In this document: in pieces, positions 39,237 to 49,586 of the stretch | Layout of the letters: each line of letters opens with the position of its first letter | Numbering within the stretch: position 1 is the stretch's first letter | Assembly (NCBI GenBank): GCA_021784115.1 | Contig: JAJXTE010000002.1 | Span: 1-64,000 of the forward strand | Direction: 5' to 3' | DNA: 64,000 bases | From: Pseudomonadota bacterium | Lineage (GTDB): Bacteria; Pseudomonadota; Gammaproteobacteria; Burkholderiales; Thiobacillaceae | Notes under the pieces: generated by a model | The model's input: only the letters and a program-made list of their open reading frames with translations | The model's database searches: none | What the model was told of the DNA's origin: nothing | Position numbers and translations under genes: made by a program

Positions 39237-39731
39237 ATGCAGACGTTACAAAGTGGTCGATTTTATCCGATATGGCTGGCCGGGCTCGTGCTGGCGCTGG
39301 CAGCCTCGTTGGCCCAGGCAGGCGGGTTCAGGCTGACGGATACCGAGGGCAAGATACACAGCCTGGAGGGCTACAGGGGCAAGTGGGTGCTGGTGAATTT
39401 CTGGGCAACCTGGTGCCCGCCCTGCCAGGAGGAGATTCCCGACCTGATCGCGCTGCACGGCGACAAGAAAAACAATCTCGTCGTCATCGGCATTGCCATG
39501 GACTACCAGGATGCCAAACAGGTGACCGATTTTGCGGACGGTCTGCTCGTCGATTACCCGATCGTGCTGGGCAACGCCCAGGTGGCGAGGCAGATCGGCC
39601 CGATTCAGGGCTTGCCGACCACCTATCTGTACAACCCTGAAGGTAAGATGGTTGCCCAGCAGGTGGGCGCGATCACCCGTGAGTCGGTTGAAAGCTTCAT
39701 CACCCGTAAAAGCCCGCGCCCCAAGAAATGA
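39237..39731 (+). CDS. TlpA-like exported thioredoxin (WCPPC)
   Basis: Signal peptide then VLVNFWATWCPPCQEEIPDLIALH. Confidence 0.9.
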   Translation: MQTLQSGRFYPIWLAGLVLALAASLAQAGGFRLTDTEGKIHSLEGYRGKWVLVNFWATWCPPCQEEIPDLIALHGDKKNNLVVIGIAMDYQDAKQVTDFADGLLVDYPIVLGNAQVARQIGPIQGLPTTYLYNPEGKMVAQQVGAITRESVESFITRKSPRPKK

Positions 39732-39757
39732 GCCTGTCTGCAAATCGAGGAGACCTC

Positions 39758-40264
39758 ATGCGTCAACTGTTCATCGCGTTCTTCATGTTGTTCGCCGTAT
39801 CCGCACAGGCAGAGACACGTGACCCGGGCAGCCATTTCTTCCAGCCCAAGTTCGGCGACTTTCCGGCCGAGCTCAAGGCTGCCAAGGAGCAGGGCAAGAA
39901 GGGCATTTTCCTGTTCTTTGAAATGGACGACTGTCCCTTTTGCGAACGCATGAAAAGCACCATCCTCAACCAGGCCGACGTTCAGGATGCCTACCGCGCG
40001 CAATTTCTGCTCTACCCCATCGACGTCAACGGCGACACGCCCATGACCGACTTCCAGGGCAAGCACACCACGGAAAAGGCGTTTGCCCTGGCCAACCGCG
40101 TGCGTGCCACGCCCACGATGCTGTTCTTCGACCTCGATGGCAAGCTGGTGACGCGCCATACCGGGCCCACCAAGGACAAGGCCGAGTTCCTGCTGCTCGG
40201 CAGGTATGTGACCGAAGGTGTCTACAAGACCGAACCCTTCACCAAATACAAGCAAGGCAAATGA
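39758..40264 (+). CDS. Exported thioredoxin-fold protein (CPFC, SoxW-like)
   Basis: Signal peptide; KGIFLFFEMDDCPFCERMKSTILNQ. Confidence 0.83.
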   Translation: MRQLFIAFFMLFAVSAQAETRDPGSHFFQPKFGDFPAELKAAKEQGKKGIFLFFEMDDCPFCERMKSTILNQADVQDAYRAQFLLYPIDVNGDTPMTDFQGKHTTEKAFALANRVRATPTMLFFDLDGKLVTRHTGPTKDKAEFLLLGRYVTEGVYKTEPFTKYKQGK

Positions 40265-41529
40265 GGCGCGCGGCGTGGGTCGCGTTGCTGGCGTGGGCGC
40301 TGTCCACGACGGCAACTGCCGAACGACTGACGCTGGAGGAGGCGCTGGCGAGCGTGGCCGCGCCTCACCCCGACCGGCGGATTGCGGAAAGCGACCTGGC
40401 GCTGGCGCGCGCCGACCGCGAACAGGCAGCCAGCCGCCAGGATTTCAGCCTGTTTCTGGACGGCAGCCTGCGCACCGGGCGGCGGCCTGACGGCGACTGG
40501 AAGCCCGACAACATCGGCCGCATCGTGGCGCGCAAGCCGCTTCTCGATTTTGGCCGCAGCAGCCGGGCCATCGCCGCGGCGGATCAGGAGATCGCTGCCC
40601 GCCAGGAAGCCCTTTACACGGTGGAAAGCCTGCGCCGCATCGACATCATGGCGCGCTACTTCGATGTGCTGATGGCCGACAGGCAGTACGCCGCCGACAA
40701 CGAATTCATGGCGGTCGCCTATGTCGCGTGGGACAACGCGAAGGACCGTTTCAACGTGGGCCAGATCAGCCAGCCCGAGCTGCTGAAGCTGGAAACCGAG
40801 TACCAGGATGTCCGCGAACGCCGCAACGCCAGCGAGCAGCGCATGCGCAGTGCACGGCAGCGGCTTGCCCAGGCCATCTATCGGCCCGACACGCTCCCCG
40901 ACGAACTGGCCGAGCCTGAGCTCAAGGACAATGCGCGCCCGGTGCCGGATTACGAAACCCTGCTGCCCTGGGTCATGGCGAAGAATCCGCGCGTGCTCGC
41001 GCTGCAGGCCCAGCTGGCGGCTGCGGATGCGCGCCTGGCGGCGATACGCTCGGAGCGCAATCCGACACTCGACGCCGAGGTGATCGGCGCCGGCTACAGC
41101 CGGGAATCGACCACTCGCGACGAAGCGAGCGCAGGACTCGTGTTCACGATTCCGCTTTATCAGGGGGGGCGCGTAGATGCCCGGATCGCACGCGAACTCG
41201 CGCAAAAGGAGCGAACGTCCGCCGAGCTGGAAAAACTCGGGTTCGACCTCTCCGACACCCTGCTCGCGACCCTCCAGGAGATCGAATGGCTGCGCGGCAG
41301 CGGTCGCGCGGCGGCCGACAAGCAGATCGAATACCGCGACTGGGCGCTGGAACGCGCGCGCGCGGAATACGAACTGGAAATGAAAACCAACCTGGGCACC
41401 AGCATGGCCGAAACCCAGGTGGCGCAGATACGTCGCAAGCAGGTGGAATACCGGCTGGCACTGGCGCTGGCGCGACTGCAAGCATTGTCCGGCGGCAGCC
41501 TGCCGCCTGTTGAGGGAGCACGCAAATGA
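40261..41529 (+). CDS. TolC-family outer membrane protein
   Basis: Signal peptide, OEP repeats (LTLEEALASVAAPHPDRRIAESDLALARADREQAASRQ...), ATGA overlap with upstream gene. Confidence 0.85.
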   Translation: MRRAAWVALLAWALSTTATAERLTLEEALASVAAPHPDRRIAESDLALARADREQAASRQDFSLFLDGSLRTGRRPDGDWKPDNIGRIVARKPLLDFGRSSRAIAAADQEIAARQEALYTVESLRRIDIMARYFDVLMADRQYAADNEFMAVAYVAWDNAKDRFNVGQISQPELLKLETEYQDVRERRNASEQRMRSARQRLAQAIYRPDTLPDELAEPELKDNARPVPDYETLLPWVMAKNPRVLALQAQLAAADARLAAIRSERNPTLDAEVIGAGYSRESTTRDEASAGLVFTIPLYQGGRVDARIARELAQKERTSAELEKLGFDLSDTLLATLQEIEWLRGSGRAAADKQIEYRDWALERARAEYELEMKTNLGTSMAETQVAQIRRKQVEYRLALALARLQALSGGSLPPVEGARK

Positions 41530-42047
41530 ATCAGCGCAGGGTGGCTATCGCACTGGCCGGATGGAGCCTGATGGGGGCAAGCCCGCTGTGGGCGGCAGAC
41601 AAGGTTGAACTCACCACGCGCGTGTCCGGCGTGGTCGAGACGGTGCTGGTCAAGCGCGGCCAACACGTCACAAAAGGCGCGGTGCTGCTGCGCCTGGACC
41701 GGACCGTCCTGCAGGCGCGCCTCGAGGAAGCCCACGCGGAACTTGCGCGCGCGCAGGCCGACGAGGCGGACGCCAAACGCGAGCAGGGACGCGCACAGGA
41801 ACTATACGACCGCACGGTTTCATCGACCAGCGAATTCGATGCCGCTACGCTGCGCTACGCCCGCGCCAAGGCGACCCTGTCGGCTGCCCAGGCGCGGCGC
41901 GTGATCGCGCACAAGAACCTGGCCGACGCCGAACTCAAGGCTCCGTTCGCCGGGGTGGTGGACGCGATACCGGGCGGACCCGGCACCGTCGTGGTCGCGG
42001 ATTGCCAACCGAAACCGCTGATCATCCTGAGTCCCGATCAGCGCTGA
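41526..42047 (+). CDS. Short periplasmic adaptor (HlyD/MFP-like, lipoyl + hairpin only)
   Basis: VSGVVETVLVKRGQHVTKGAVLLRLD ... ADAELKAPFAGVVDAIPGGPGTVV; 173 aa. Confidence 0.8.
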   Translation: MNQRRVAIALAGWSLMGASPLWAADKVELTTRVSGVVETVLVKRGQHVTKGAVLLRLDRTVLQARLEEAHAELARAQADEADAKREQGRAQELYDRTVSSTSEFDAATLRYARAKATLSAAQARRVIAHKNLADAELKAPFAGVVDAIPGGPGTVVVADCQPKPLIILSPDQR

Positions 42048-42129
42048 GGCGGCCGACCGGGGGACTGCGCTGCCGCCGGGCCGCCTGTATCAGGCAGGCC
42101 GCGCCGGGACGCAGCCTCCGGACGCCGCG

Positions 42130-42639
42130 TCAGTCGGCCATGCGCTTGGCGATTTCCGCTTCCAGTTCGGCCGCCTGATGCGGCGACGCGACCGCGGCGA
42201 TCACCTTGTAGCACATCGGCAGGACGGCGTTGAAGCCAGCCAGATCCTGCACTTCGCTCATCTTCCGGTAGGCCGGGGACTTGGTTCCCACCAGCGCGGC
42301 CAGGAATTCCAGCGCATAGCTGCGGACATTTTCAAGTTTGGCTGCAGATGGCGCAGGGGCGCCCGCCGTGTTCGCGGCCGTCGTGGGGGCTGCGGCGGCC
42401 CCAGCGTCCTGCGGGCCAGCCATGGTGCGCAAGGCCTGGATGAACCCGTTTTTCAGCAGGTCGACCACCATGACTTCCAGGTCGGCGTAGTTCGGCAATT
42501 TGCCCCTGAGATCCGCAAGCGAAATGCCATTTCCCACGCTGAACAGGATTTGCCGCTGTTTGGGGCGCAAGGTATGGCCGTGGTTGAAGATTTCTTCCTG
42601 TCCCTTGACCGTGCGGGACAATTGCATTGTCATGTCCAT
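42130..42639 (-). CDS. Hypothetical protein with N-terminal winged-helix-like region
   Basis: LRPKQRQILFSVGNGISLADLRGKLPNYADLEVMVVDLLKNGFI; start at MDMTMQLSR. Confidence 0.6.
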   Translation of the reverse strand: MDMTMQLSRTVKGQEEIFNHGHTLRPKQRQILFSVGNGISLADLRGKLPNYADLEVMVVDLLKNGFIQALRTMAGPQDAGAAAAPTTAANTAGAPAPSAAKLENVRSYALEFLAALVGTKSPAYRKMSEVQDLAGFNAVLPMCYKVIAAVASPHQAAELEAEIAKRMAD

Positions 42640-42845
42640 AGTCACCTCCGTTGTCGTGATGCAGGTCTCCGCCTGTACCAAGGCAACGAGCATGGCCTGT
42701 GCCAGGACGAGGCCTTACCCGGAAATCCTTGACTGGCAAGGCATGCAGCGCGGTTGGGCGGGGAGAACGGAGGCAGGAATGGCGGCAAACCTGTCGACGA
42801 CGTCGACGGGTAGTTGAAATTTCAACGGCCGTGTCACGGAAGGCT

Positions 42846-42878
42846 CGGCGGAACACCCCCTTGCGGGGCGTTCCGCCG
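42846..42878 (-). terminator. Strong hairpin downstream of the 42886..43299 gene
   Basis: cggcggaac-accccc-ttgc-ggggc-gttccgccg. Confidence 0.55.
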
Positions 42879-42885
42879 GCGTGGA

Positions 42886-43299
42886 TCAGTCGCGAAGATC
42901 GTCGATCACATCCAGCACGACTCGCGTACGGGTGTGCAGGATCGCGACGTCCGTTCCGATCACGACGCGCACATAGCCCTCCGGCAGCCGGCTCAGGCGT
43001 CGTTCAACGTCGGCAGGCAGGTATTCCCAGGTAACGCCTGGCGGCACATTCTGGTGGCGTCGCAGCTTGAATGCGTGCCCCGGCGGGACCTTGCCCTGCT
43101 TCGCAAGGCCCGGCGGCAGGCGGCGGTACGAATCGCCGTAGTAATCCCGGATGATCGTGCGGTCGCGGTCCGTGAATACCACGCGCACATCGTAATCACG
43201 CGCCTGCGCGGGCTGGTCGCCGTAGTAGGGATGGATCTCGCAGCCGGCCAGGGTTGTCAGGGCTGCGGCGGTCAGGCATGCGCTCAGTAGGGTTTTCAT
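42886..43299 (-). CDS. Small putative lipoprotein
   Basis: MKTLLSACLTAAALTTLAGCEIHPYYGD lipobox; RRLPPGLAKQGKVPPGHAFKLRR segment. Confidence 0.7.
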   Translation of the reverse strand: MKTLLSACLTAAALTTLAGCEIHPYYGDQPAQARDYDVRVVFTDRDRTIIRDYYGDSYRRLPPGLAKQGKVPPGHAFKLRRHQNVPPGVTWEYLPADVERRLSRLPEGYVRVVIGTDVAILHTRTRVVLDVIDDLRD

Positions 43300-43415
43300 T
43301 CGCTCTCTTCCGTAATGGAGGCCATCAGGATGACGCGCCCCGTCTCAACATGGTGTAACCGGTATAAGAATCCCAGCCGGGCCCGAATCGACAGGCATGC
43401 TCAGCCGGGAGGATT

Positions 43416-44057
43416 TCAGGTGCGCGAGTCGGCGCCGGCCCGGTTCTCGGCCGACTGGGTGCGCGGGGTGTAGTCCCAGTTGCGTTTCCAGGCGTTGACG
43501 ACGAGCGTGGGATACTCCGGCTGGCCCAGGCTGCCGTTGTAGCGGCCAAGCGCACGGAATAAATCGCCGCGTTCGATGTCGATGTAATAACGCAGGATCA
43601 GGGCGCCGTACCGCAAATTGGTGCGCAACTGGAACAGGTTGTGGTCGGGGTTGCCGATCGTCTTGACCCAGAACGGCATCACCTGGGTGTAGCCGCGTGC
43701 GCCCACCGGTGACACGGCATATTTGCGGAACCCGCTTTCGACCTGGATCAGCCCCAGCATCAGTTGCGGGTCGATTCCGGCCCGCGAGGCTTCCCAGTGC
43801 AGCGTGGTCAGGAATTCGAGCCGCTCGGCCTCGTCCGGCATGCGCTTGGCGAGCCGGCGCGACATTTCCTTCAGCCAGGCTTCGCCGTCGGCGGGATTAC
43901 GGAAGGCCGTGCGGGTGACCGGGGTGTCCGCCAGTGCACGCTGCAGGGATGAACGCACATTGGCCGACATCGCTTCTTCGCGCTGCCCGCCCGCAAACGC
44001 GGGCTGGGCAAGCAGCAAAGCGGCGATCAGCAGGCTGATGTGCGTCGTCTTGTTCAT
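43416..44057 (-). CDS. Lytic transglycosylase (SLT domain)
   Basis: EASRAGIDPQLMLGLIQVESGFRKYAVSPVGARGYTQVMPFW, NLRYGALILRYY, YNGS. Confidence 0.9.
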   Translation of the reverse strand: MNKTTHISLLIAALLLAQPAFAGGQREEAMSANVRSSLQRALADTPVTRTAFRNPADGEAWLKEMSRRLAKRMPDEAERLEFLTTLHWEASRAGIDPQLMLGLIQVESGFRKYAVSPVGARGYTQVMPFWVKTIGNPDHNLFQLRTNLRYGALILRYYIDIERGDLFRALGRYNGSLGQPEYPTLVVNAWKRNWDYTPRTQSAENRAGADSRT

Positions 44058-44058
44058 G

Positions 44059-45789
44059 TCAGTGCTCCAGTAATCCAGTCAAGAATTCCATTGCGGCGGG
44101 TACCGCGATTTTTTGCGCCTCGCCGCTTTGGCCGGGCGCTGCGCGCCGGGCCTGGTATTCGATCACGCCATCTTTCAGCCCGCGCTCGCCCACCGTGACG
44201 CGGTGCGGGATGCCGATCAGTTCGGCGTCGGCAAACATCACCCCCGGGCGTTCGTCCCGGTCGTCCAGCAGCACCTCGAACCCGGCGGCGCTTAAATCAG
44301 CATACAACGTATCGGCGGCGGTTTTAACCATTTCGCTCTTGCCATAGCCGATGGCCACAATCACCAGCAAGAACGGTGCCATCGCCTTCGGCCAGATGAT
44401 GCCGCGTTCGTCGTGGTTCTGCTCGATGGCCGAGGCCACGATGCGCGACACGCCGATGCCGTAGCAGCCCATTTCCATCACCTGCGCCTTGCCGGCCTCG
44501 TCGAGGTAGGTGGCGTTCATCGCCTGCGAATACTTGCTGCCGAGCTGGAATACGTGGCCAACTTCGATGCCGCGGCACAGCGCGAGCGCTCCTTTCCCAT
44601 CCGGGCTCGGGTCGCCGGGGACGACATTCCGTATATCGGCCACAAAATCGGGTTCCTGCAGGTCGCGGCCGAAATTGACCCCGGCCAGGTGGAATTTCGG
44701 CTTGTTGGCGCCGCAGACGAAATCGCCCATCGCGGCGACCGTACGGTCGGCGATGACCTTGATCTTGGCGCGGTCGATGCCGACCGGCCCGAGGAAGCCG
44801 GGCGGGCAATCGAAGGCGGCGCGGATTTCGGCCTCGTTCGCCAGCCGGAAATCCGCGAGGCCTTCCAGCTTGCCGAGTTTGACTTCGTTCAGCATGTGGT
44901 CCCCGCGCAGCAGCAGGACGATCATCTGCTCGCCGGCCATGACGGCGATAAGCTTGACGGTGCGCTCAAGCGGGATGCCGAGCAAGGCGGCGACATCCTC
45001 ACAGGTGGTCTGCTTCGGCGTGTCGACCTCGCGCATCGCTTCCTGCGGCGCGGCGCGCGGCGTGGCGGGGGAGAGCGCCTCGGCCAGTTCGACGTTGGCC
45101 GCGTAATCCGAATCCGGGCAGTAGGCGATCAGGTCCTCGCCGGACTCGGCCAGCACGTGGAATTCGTGCGAGGCAGAACCCCCGATGGCACCGGTGTCCG
45201 CCGCCACTGCGCGGAAGGTCAGCCCCAGCCGGCTGAATACACGGATGTAGGCGTCGTACATGATCTGGTAGGTGGCGGCGAGGCTGTCCTTGTCGGCGTG
45301 AAACGAATACGCGTCCTTCATCAGGAACTCGCGTGCGCGCATGACGCCGAAGCGCGGCCGGATTTCGTCGCGGAATTTCATCTGGATCTGGTAGAAATTC
45401 AGCGGCAGCTGGCGGTAGCTCTTGATCTCGCGGCGCGCGACGTCGGTGATGACTTCCTCGTGGGTGGGGCCGAAGCAGAAATCGCGCTGGTGGCGGTCCT
45501 TGATCTTCAGCATCTGCGGGCCGAACACCGCCCAGCGGCCGGTTTCCTCCCACAGTTCGGCCGGCTGCACCGCCGGCATCAAGAGTTCGATCGCGCCGGC
45601 GCGGTTCATTTCCTCGCGCACCACGGCTTCCACCCGGCGCAGCACGCGCAAGCCCAGCGGCATCCAGGTATACAGCCCCGACCCCAGGCGCTTGATGAGG
45701 CCGGCGCGCAGCATCAGCTTGTGGCTGACCAGTTCGGCCTCGGACGGGGCTTCCTTGGTGGTGGAAATGAAGAACTGGGTGGCGCGCAT
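44059..45789 (-). CDS. proS: Prolyl-tRNA synthetase
   Basis: [50 protein letters not shown]; class II motifs. Confidence 0.97.
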   Translation of the reverse strand: MRATQFFISTTKEAPSEAELVSHKLMLRAGLIKRLGSGLYTWMPLGLRVLRRVEAVVREEMNRAGAIELLMPAVQPAELWEETGRWAVFGPQMLKIKDRHQRDFCFGPTHEEVITDVARREIKSYRQLPLNFYQIQMKFRDEIRPRFGVMRAREFLMKDAYSFHADKDSLAATYQIMYDAYIRVFSRLGLTFRAVAADTGAIGGSASHEFHVLAESGEDLIAYCPDSDYAANVELAEALSPATPRAAPQEAMREVDTPKQTTCEDVAALLGIPLERTVKLIAVMAGEQMIVLLLRGDHMLNEVKLGKLEGLADFRLANEAEIRAAFDCPPGFLGPVGIDRAKIKVIADRTVAAMGDFVCGANKPKFHLAGVNFGRDLQEPDFVADIRNVVPGDPSPDGKGALALCRGIEVGHVFQLGSKYSQAMNATYLDEAGKAQVMEMGCYGIGVSRIVASAIEQNHDERGIIWPKAMAPFLLVIVAIGYGKSEMVKTAADTLYADLSAAGFEVLLDDRDERPGVMFADAELIGIPHRVTVGERGLKDGVIEYQARRAAPGQSGEAQKIAVPAAMEFLTGLLEH

Positions 45790-45870
45790 GGTGGAATAAT
45801 CGGGACGAAAGCGCGCATTTTAGCGTGTGGACGGGTAATCTTTCGCGCTCGATTTTTGGACGGGACGGCA

Positions 45871-46641
45871 ATGCGCTTGAAGTTTGGTAAACGCCGGGCA
45901 GGCGACGACGGGCTGGAAGTGACCGAGGAACGCGGTACGCGTACGCTCCACCTCGGCAGCCGCGCGATCCAGAGCGCGATGCGGGTGAGCCGGCCGTGGG
46001 ACCTGGAACTCGCCTACACACGGGCGATGATGGGATTCCTCATGTTCAACCCGATGCCCCAGGACGTGCTGATGATCGGCCTGGGCGGCGGCTCGCTCGC
46101 CAAGTTCATCCGCAAGCAGCGGCCGCAGACGCGCATCACCGCGGTGGAAATCGACCCGCGGGTCATCGCCGCCGCGCGCACGCATTTCGAATTGCCGCCG
46201 GACGACGCCACGTTGACCGTGGTTGAGGCGGACGGCGCCCTGTATGTGCGCCAGCATCCCGGCAGCGCCGATGTCATCCTGCTCGACGGTTTCGACGCCG
46301 GCAATCAGGTCGAGGCGCTGGCGACGCAGACGTTTTATGCCGCCTGCCGCCGGGTGTTGAAGCCGGGCGGCATCCTGGTGGTGAATCTATGGGGTCGCGA
46401 CAGCGAATTCGCCGAATATTTCGCGCGGCTGACGCGGGCCTTCGACGGCGACGTCGGCTGGATCTCGGTGCAAAACAAGACCAACGTCATCGTTTTCGCC
46501 TTCACCGAGCCGGGCGCGCCCGCCAGGCTGGAAGCCGCGGGGCCAAAACTGGCTGATTTGTCGAAACGCTACGGCCTCGATCTGCGCGGATTTGCACGCG
46601 ATTTTCAGTGGGCGGAGGGACTGGCTCCGTTGCTTGGGTGA
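45871..46641 (+). CDS. Spermidine synthase-like methyltransferase-fold protein
   Basis: QDVLMIGLGGGSLAKFIRKQRPQTRITAVEIDPRVIAAARTHF; ATG 45871. Confidence 0.8.
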   Translation: MRLKFGKRRAGDDGLEVTEERGTRTLHLGSRAIQSAMRVSRPWDLELAYTRAMMGFLMFNPMPQDVLMIGLGGGSLAKFIRKQRPQTRITAVEIDPRVIAAARTHFELPPDDATLTVVEADGALYVRQHPGSADVILLDGFDAGNQVEALATQTFYAACRRVLKPGGILVVNLWGRDSEFAEYFARLTRAFDGDVGWISVQNKTNVIVFAFTEPGAPARLEAAGPKLADLSKRYGLDLRGFARDFQWAEGLAPLLG

Positions 46642-46793
46642 CCCGCGCGCCCGCAATCCTCGGGTTGCCCGCGTGGGTCTCTGAAAACTCAATTAAAACA
46701 ATGCGTAACGGTGTTCTTTTTACTGCGTCCGGTTTGCATTTTCCGGCGGGTGTGAAAGAATGCAGTTAATTGTATTTATGAATGGTGGCGGCC

Positions 46794-47345
46794 ATGATTG
46801 ACCGAGAAGGGTACCGCCCGAACGTAGGCATCATATTGTGCAACGCGAACAACCAGGTTTTCTGGGGAAAGCGCGTCAACCAGCACGCCTGGCAGTTTCC
46901 CCAAGGCGGCATCAACGCAGGGGAAACGCCGGAACAGGCCATGTTCCGGGAACTGGAGGAGGAAGTCGGCTTGCAGGCTGCGCATGTGCGCATTCTGGGC
47001 CGCACGCGCGAATGGTTGCGCTACGACGTCCCTCCCCACTGGACGCGGCGCGACAGTCGCGGCGTGTATCGCGGGCAGAAGCAGATCTGGTTTTTGCTGC
47101 GCCTGACCGGGCGCGATTGCGACGTGTCGCTCCGAGCCAGCAGTCATCCGGAATTCGATGCCTGGCGCTGGAACGAATATTGGGTGCCGATGGATGCCGT
47201 GGTTGACTTCAAGCGCGAGGTTTACCGCCTGGCGCTCGAGGAGCTTGAACGCTATCTGCACAAGGACGTGCGATATCTGCGACAACGAGTGCCCCGTGTG
47301 CGCGACCGGCGCGGCGCGGCACAGGACCTGCTGGTGAAGCCTTGA
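46794..47345 (+). CDS. rppH: RNA pyrophosphohydrolase
   Basis: [60 protein letters not shown] (Nudix box). Confidence 0.96.
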   Translation: MIDREGYRPNVGIILCNANNQVFWGKRVNQHAWQFPQGGINAGETPEQAMFRELEEEVGLQAAHVRILGRTREWLRYDVPPHWTRRDSRGVYRGQKQIWFLLRLTGRDCDVSLRASSHPEFDAWRWNEYWVPMDAVVDFKREVYRLALEELERYLHKDVRYLRQRVPRVRDRRGAAQDLLVKP

Positions 47346-47366
47346 TCCCGGAATGACGGAGGCGCG

Positions 47367-47726
47367 ATGAAGATACGAATCCATGCTTCAACAACGCCGA
47401 CGTCATTCACCGGGCCAGGGCCGGGTCTGCCCTTGTGGCAGATCGCCCCCACGCGCGATCTCGCCGGACGGCGACTGACCGATTTCATGATGCTCATCCC
47501 ACGTCTGCGAAGCCGCCCGCCCGCCGAGATCGAACGGGCCTCGCGCGATATCCAGGCTGTGCTGGCGCTCCATCAGGACGTGGTCTTTGCCGACCTCAAC
47601 CTGAAGCTGAATCTGCTGTGGGTCTCCTTGCGGCCGCGTCAGGGGGCAATCAGTGAACTGGTTGCGGCAATCCGTTTGCGCGTACCCGAGGCCGTGCTCG
47701 TCGCGCATTACGCCGAGCCTCGCTAA
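47367..47726 (+). CDS. Hypothetical protein
   Basis: 119 aa ORF filling the gap between rppH and apbC on the same strand. Confidence 0.55.
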   Translation: MKIRIHASTTPTSFTGPGPGLPLWQIAPTRDLAGRRLTDFMMLIPRLRSRPPAEIERASRDIQAVLALHQDVVFADLNLKLNLLWVSLRPRQGAISELVAAIRLRVPEAVLVAHYAEPR

Positions 47727-47854
47727 GGGCGACCGGCAGTCCCGAATGTCCCTGTGCATGGCAGGGAATCCCGCGTCCCCTCTACGTTCCCGTTCACCCA
47801 AAGCGTCAGAATTCGTTAAAATGAGCGATTGCTAATTAACCCGCTGGAGCAACC

Positions 47855-48943
47855 ATGGCCGTTTCTGAACTTCAGGTGCAGACCGCACTGAAAGAGTTGG
47901 TCGACCCCAACACCCACAAGGACTACGTCTCGACCAAATCCGCCCGCAATATCAAGATCGACGGCGGTGCCGTTTCGGTCGACATCCTGCTGAGCTACCC
48001 GGCGCAGAGCCAGTTGCCGGTGATCAAACAGCAGATCGAAGACAAGCTCAAATCCATCGACGGCGTGACCAGCGCCACCGCCAACGTAAGCTTCAAGGTC
48101 GTGTCGCATAGCGTGCAGCGCGGCGTCAAGCTGATCCCGAACGTCAAGAACATCATCGCCGTGGCCTCCGGCAAGGGGGGCGTCGGCAAGTCCACCACCG
48201 CCGTCAACCTGGCGCTGGCGCTGGCCGCCGAAGGCGCGCGCGTCGGCATGCTGGACGCCGACATCTACGGCCCGTCGCAGCCGACCATGCTCGGCATCAC
48301 CGACAAGCCCGAGTCCACCGACGGCAAGAATCTCGAGCCGCTGATGGGGCACGGCATCCAGGCGATGTCGATCGGTTTCCTGATCGACGTCGAGACCCCC
48401 ATGGTATGGCGCGGCCCGATGGTGACACAGGCGCTGGAACAACTGCTGAACAATACCAACTGGCACGATCTCGACTACCTGGTCGTCGACCTGCCGCCGG
48501 GCACCGGCGACATCCAGCTGACGCTGGCACAGCGTGTTCCGGTGACCGGCGCGGTGATCGTCACCACGCCGCAGGACATCGCGCTGATCGATGCGCGCAA
48601 GGGCCTCAAGATGTTCGAGAAGGTCGGCATTCCCATCATCGGCGTGGTCGAGAACATGAGCCTGCATATCTGCTCGAAGTGCGGCCACGAGGAGCGCATC
48701 TTCGGCGAAGGCGGCGGCGAGCGCATGTGCAAGGACTACGACGTCGAATTCCTCGGCGCGCTGCCGCTCGACGGCAGCATCCGTGCCGACACCGATTCCG
48801 GCAAGCCGTCGGTGGTGTCCGACCCGACTGGCCGCGTGACCGAGATCTACAAGCAGATCGCGCGCCGTGTTGCTGTTAAGATTGGCGAAACCGCGGTGGA
48901 TCACTCTGCCAAGTTCCCCAACATCGTCATTTCCAATACCTGA
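47855..48943 (+). CDS. apbC: Iron-sulfur cluster carrier protein ApbC/Mrp (P-loop NTPase)
   Basis: [47 protein letters not shown]. Confidence 0.96.
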   Translation: MAVSELQVQTALKELVDPNTHKDYVSTKSARNIKIDGGAVSVDILLSYPAQSQLPVIKQQIEDKLKSIDGVTSATANVSFKVVSHSVQRGVKLIPNVKNIIAVASGKGGVGKSTTAVNLALALAAEGARVGMLDADIYGPSQPTMLGITDKPESTDGKNLEPLMGHGIQAMSIGFLIDVETPMVWRGPMVTQALEQLLNNTNWHDLDYLVVDLPPGTGDIQLTLAQRVPVTGAVIVTTPQDIALIDARKGLKMFEKVGIPIIGVVENMSLHICSKCGHEERIFGEGGGERMCKDYDVEFLGALPLDGSIRADTDSGKPSVVSDPTGRVTEIYKQIARRVAVKIGETAVDHSAKFPNIVISNT

Positions 48944-49509
48944 TGAGCATCAAGTCCGACCGATGGATCCGCCGCATGGCGGCCGAGCATGGCATGATCG
49001 AACCGTTCGAACCGGGGCAGATCAAACAGGCCGGCGGCAAGTCCATCGTGTCGTACGGCACGTCGAGCTACGGCTACGACGTGCGCTGCGCCAACGAATT
49101 CAAGCTGTTCACCGACATCAACACTACGATCGTCGACCCCAAGGCGTTCGATCCGAACTCCTTCGTCGAGGTGAAAGGCGAGTCCTGCATCATTCCGCCG
49201 AATTCCTTCGCGCTGGCGCGCACGGTGGAATATTTCCGCATTCCGCGCAGCGTGCTGACCATCTGCCTCGGCAAGAGCACCTACGCGCGCTGCGGCATCA
49301 TCGTCAACGTGACGCCGCTGGAGCCCGAATGGGAAGGTCACGTGACACTCGAGTTTTCCAACACCACCCCGCTGCCCGCGCGCATCTACGCGAATGAAGG
49401 CGTGGCGCAGATGCTGTTCCTCGAGTCCGACGAGGTTTGCGAAACCTCGTACAAGGACCGCGGCGGCAAATACCAGGGCCAGGTCGGCGTGACCCTGCCG
49501 AAAATTTAA
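48943..49509 (+). CDS. dcd: dCTP deaminase
   Basis: [50 protein letters not shown]. Confidence 0.96.
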   Translation: MSIKSDRWIRRMAAEHGMIEPFEPGQIKQAGGKSIVSYGTSSYGYDVRCANEFKLFTDINTTIVDPKAFDPNSFVEVKGESCIIPPNSFALARTVEYFRIPRSVLTICLGKSTYARCGIIVNVTPLEPEWEGHVTLEFSNTTPLPARIYANEGVAQMLFLESDEVCETSYKDRGGKYQGQVGVTLPKI

Positions 49510-49586
49510 TCCCCGGGACACCGGGGATTCGTATAATCCGCTTTTTTTAATCCGCCCATTCCGACGGCTTCCCTCTGGAGCAGGCC

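Noticed and set aside
49508-49529. Hairpin aatccccgg-gaca-ccggggatt after dcd as a terminator
   Set aside because: No immediate T-tract; might be a processing hairpin but evidence is too weak for a feature
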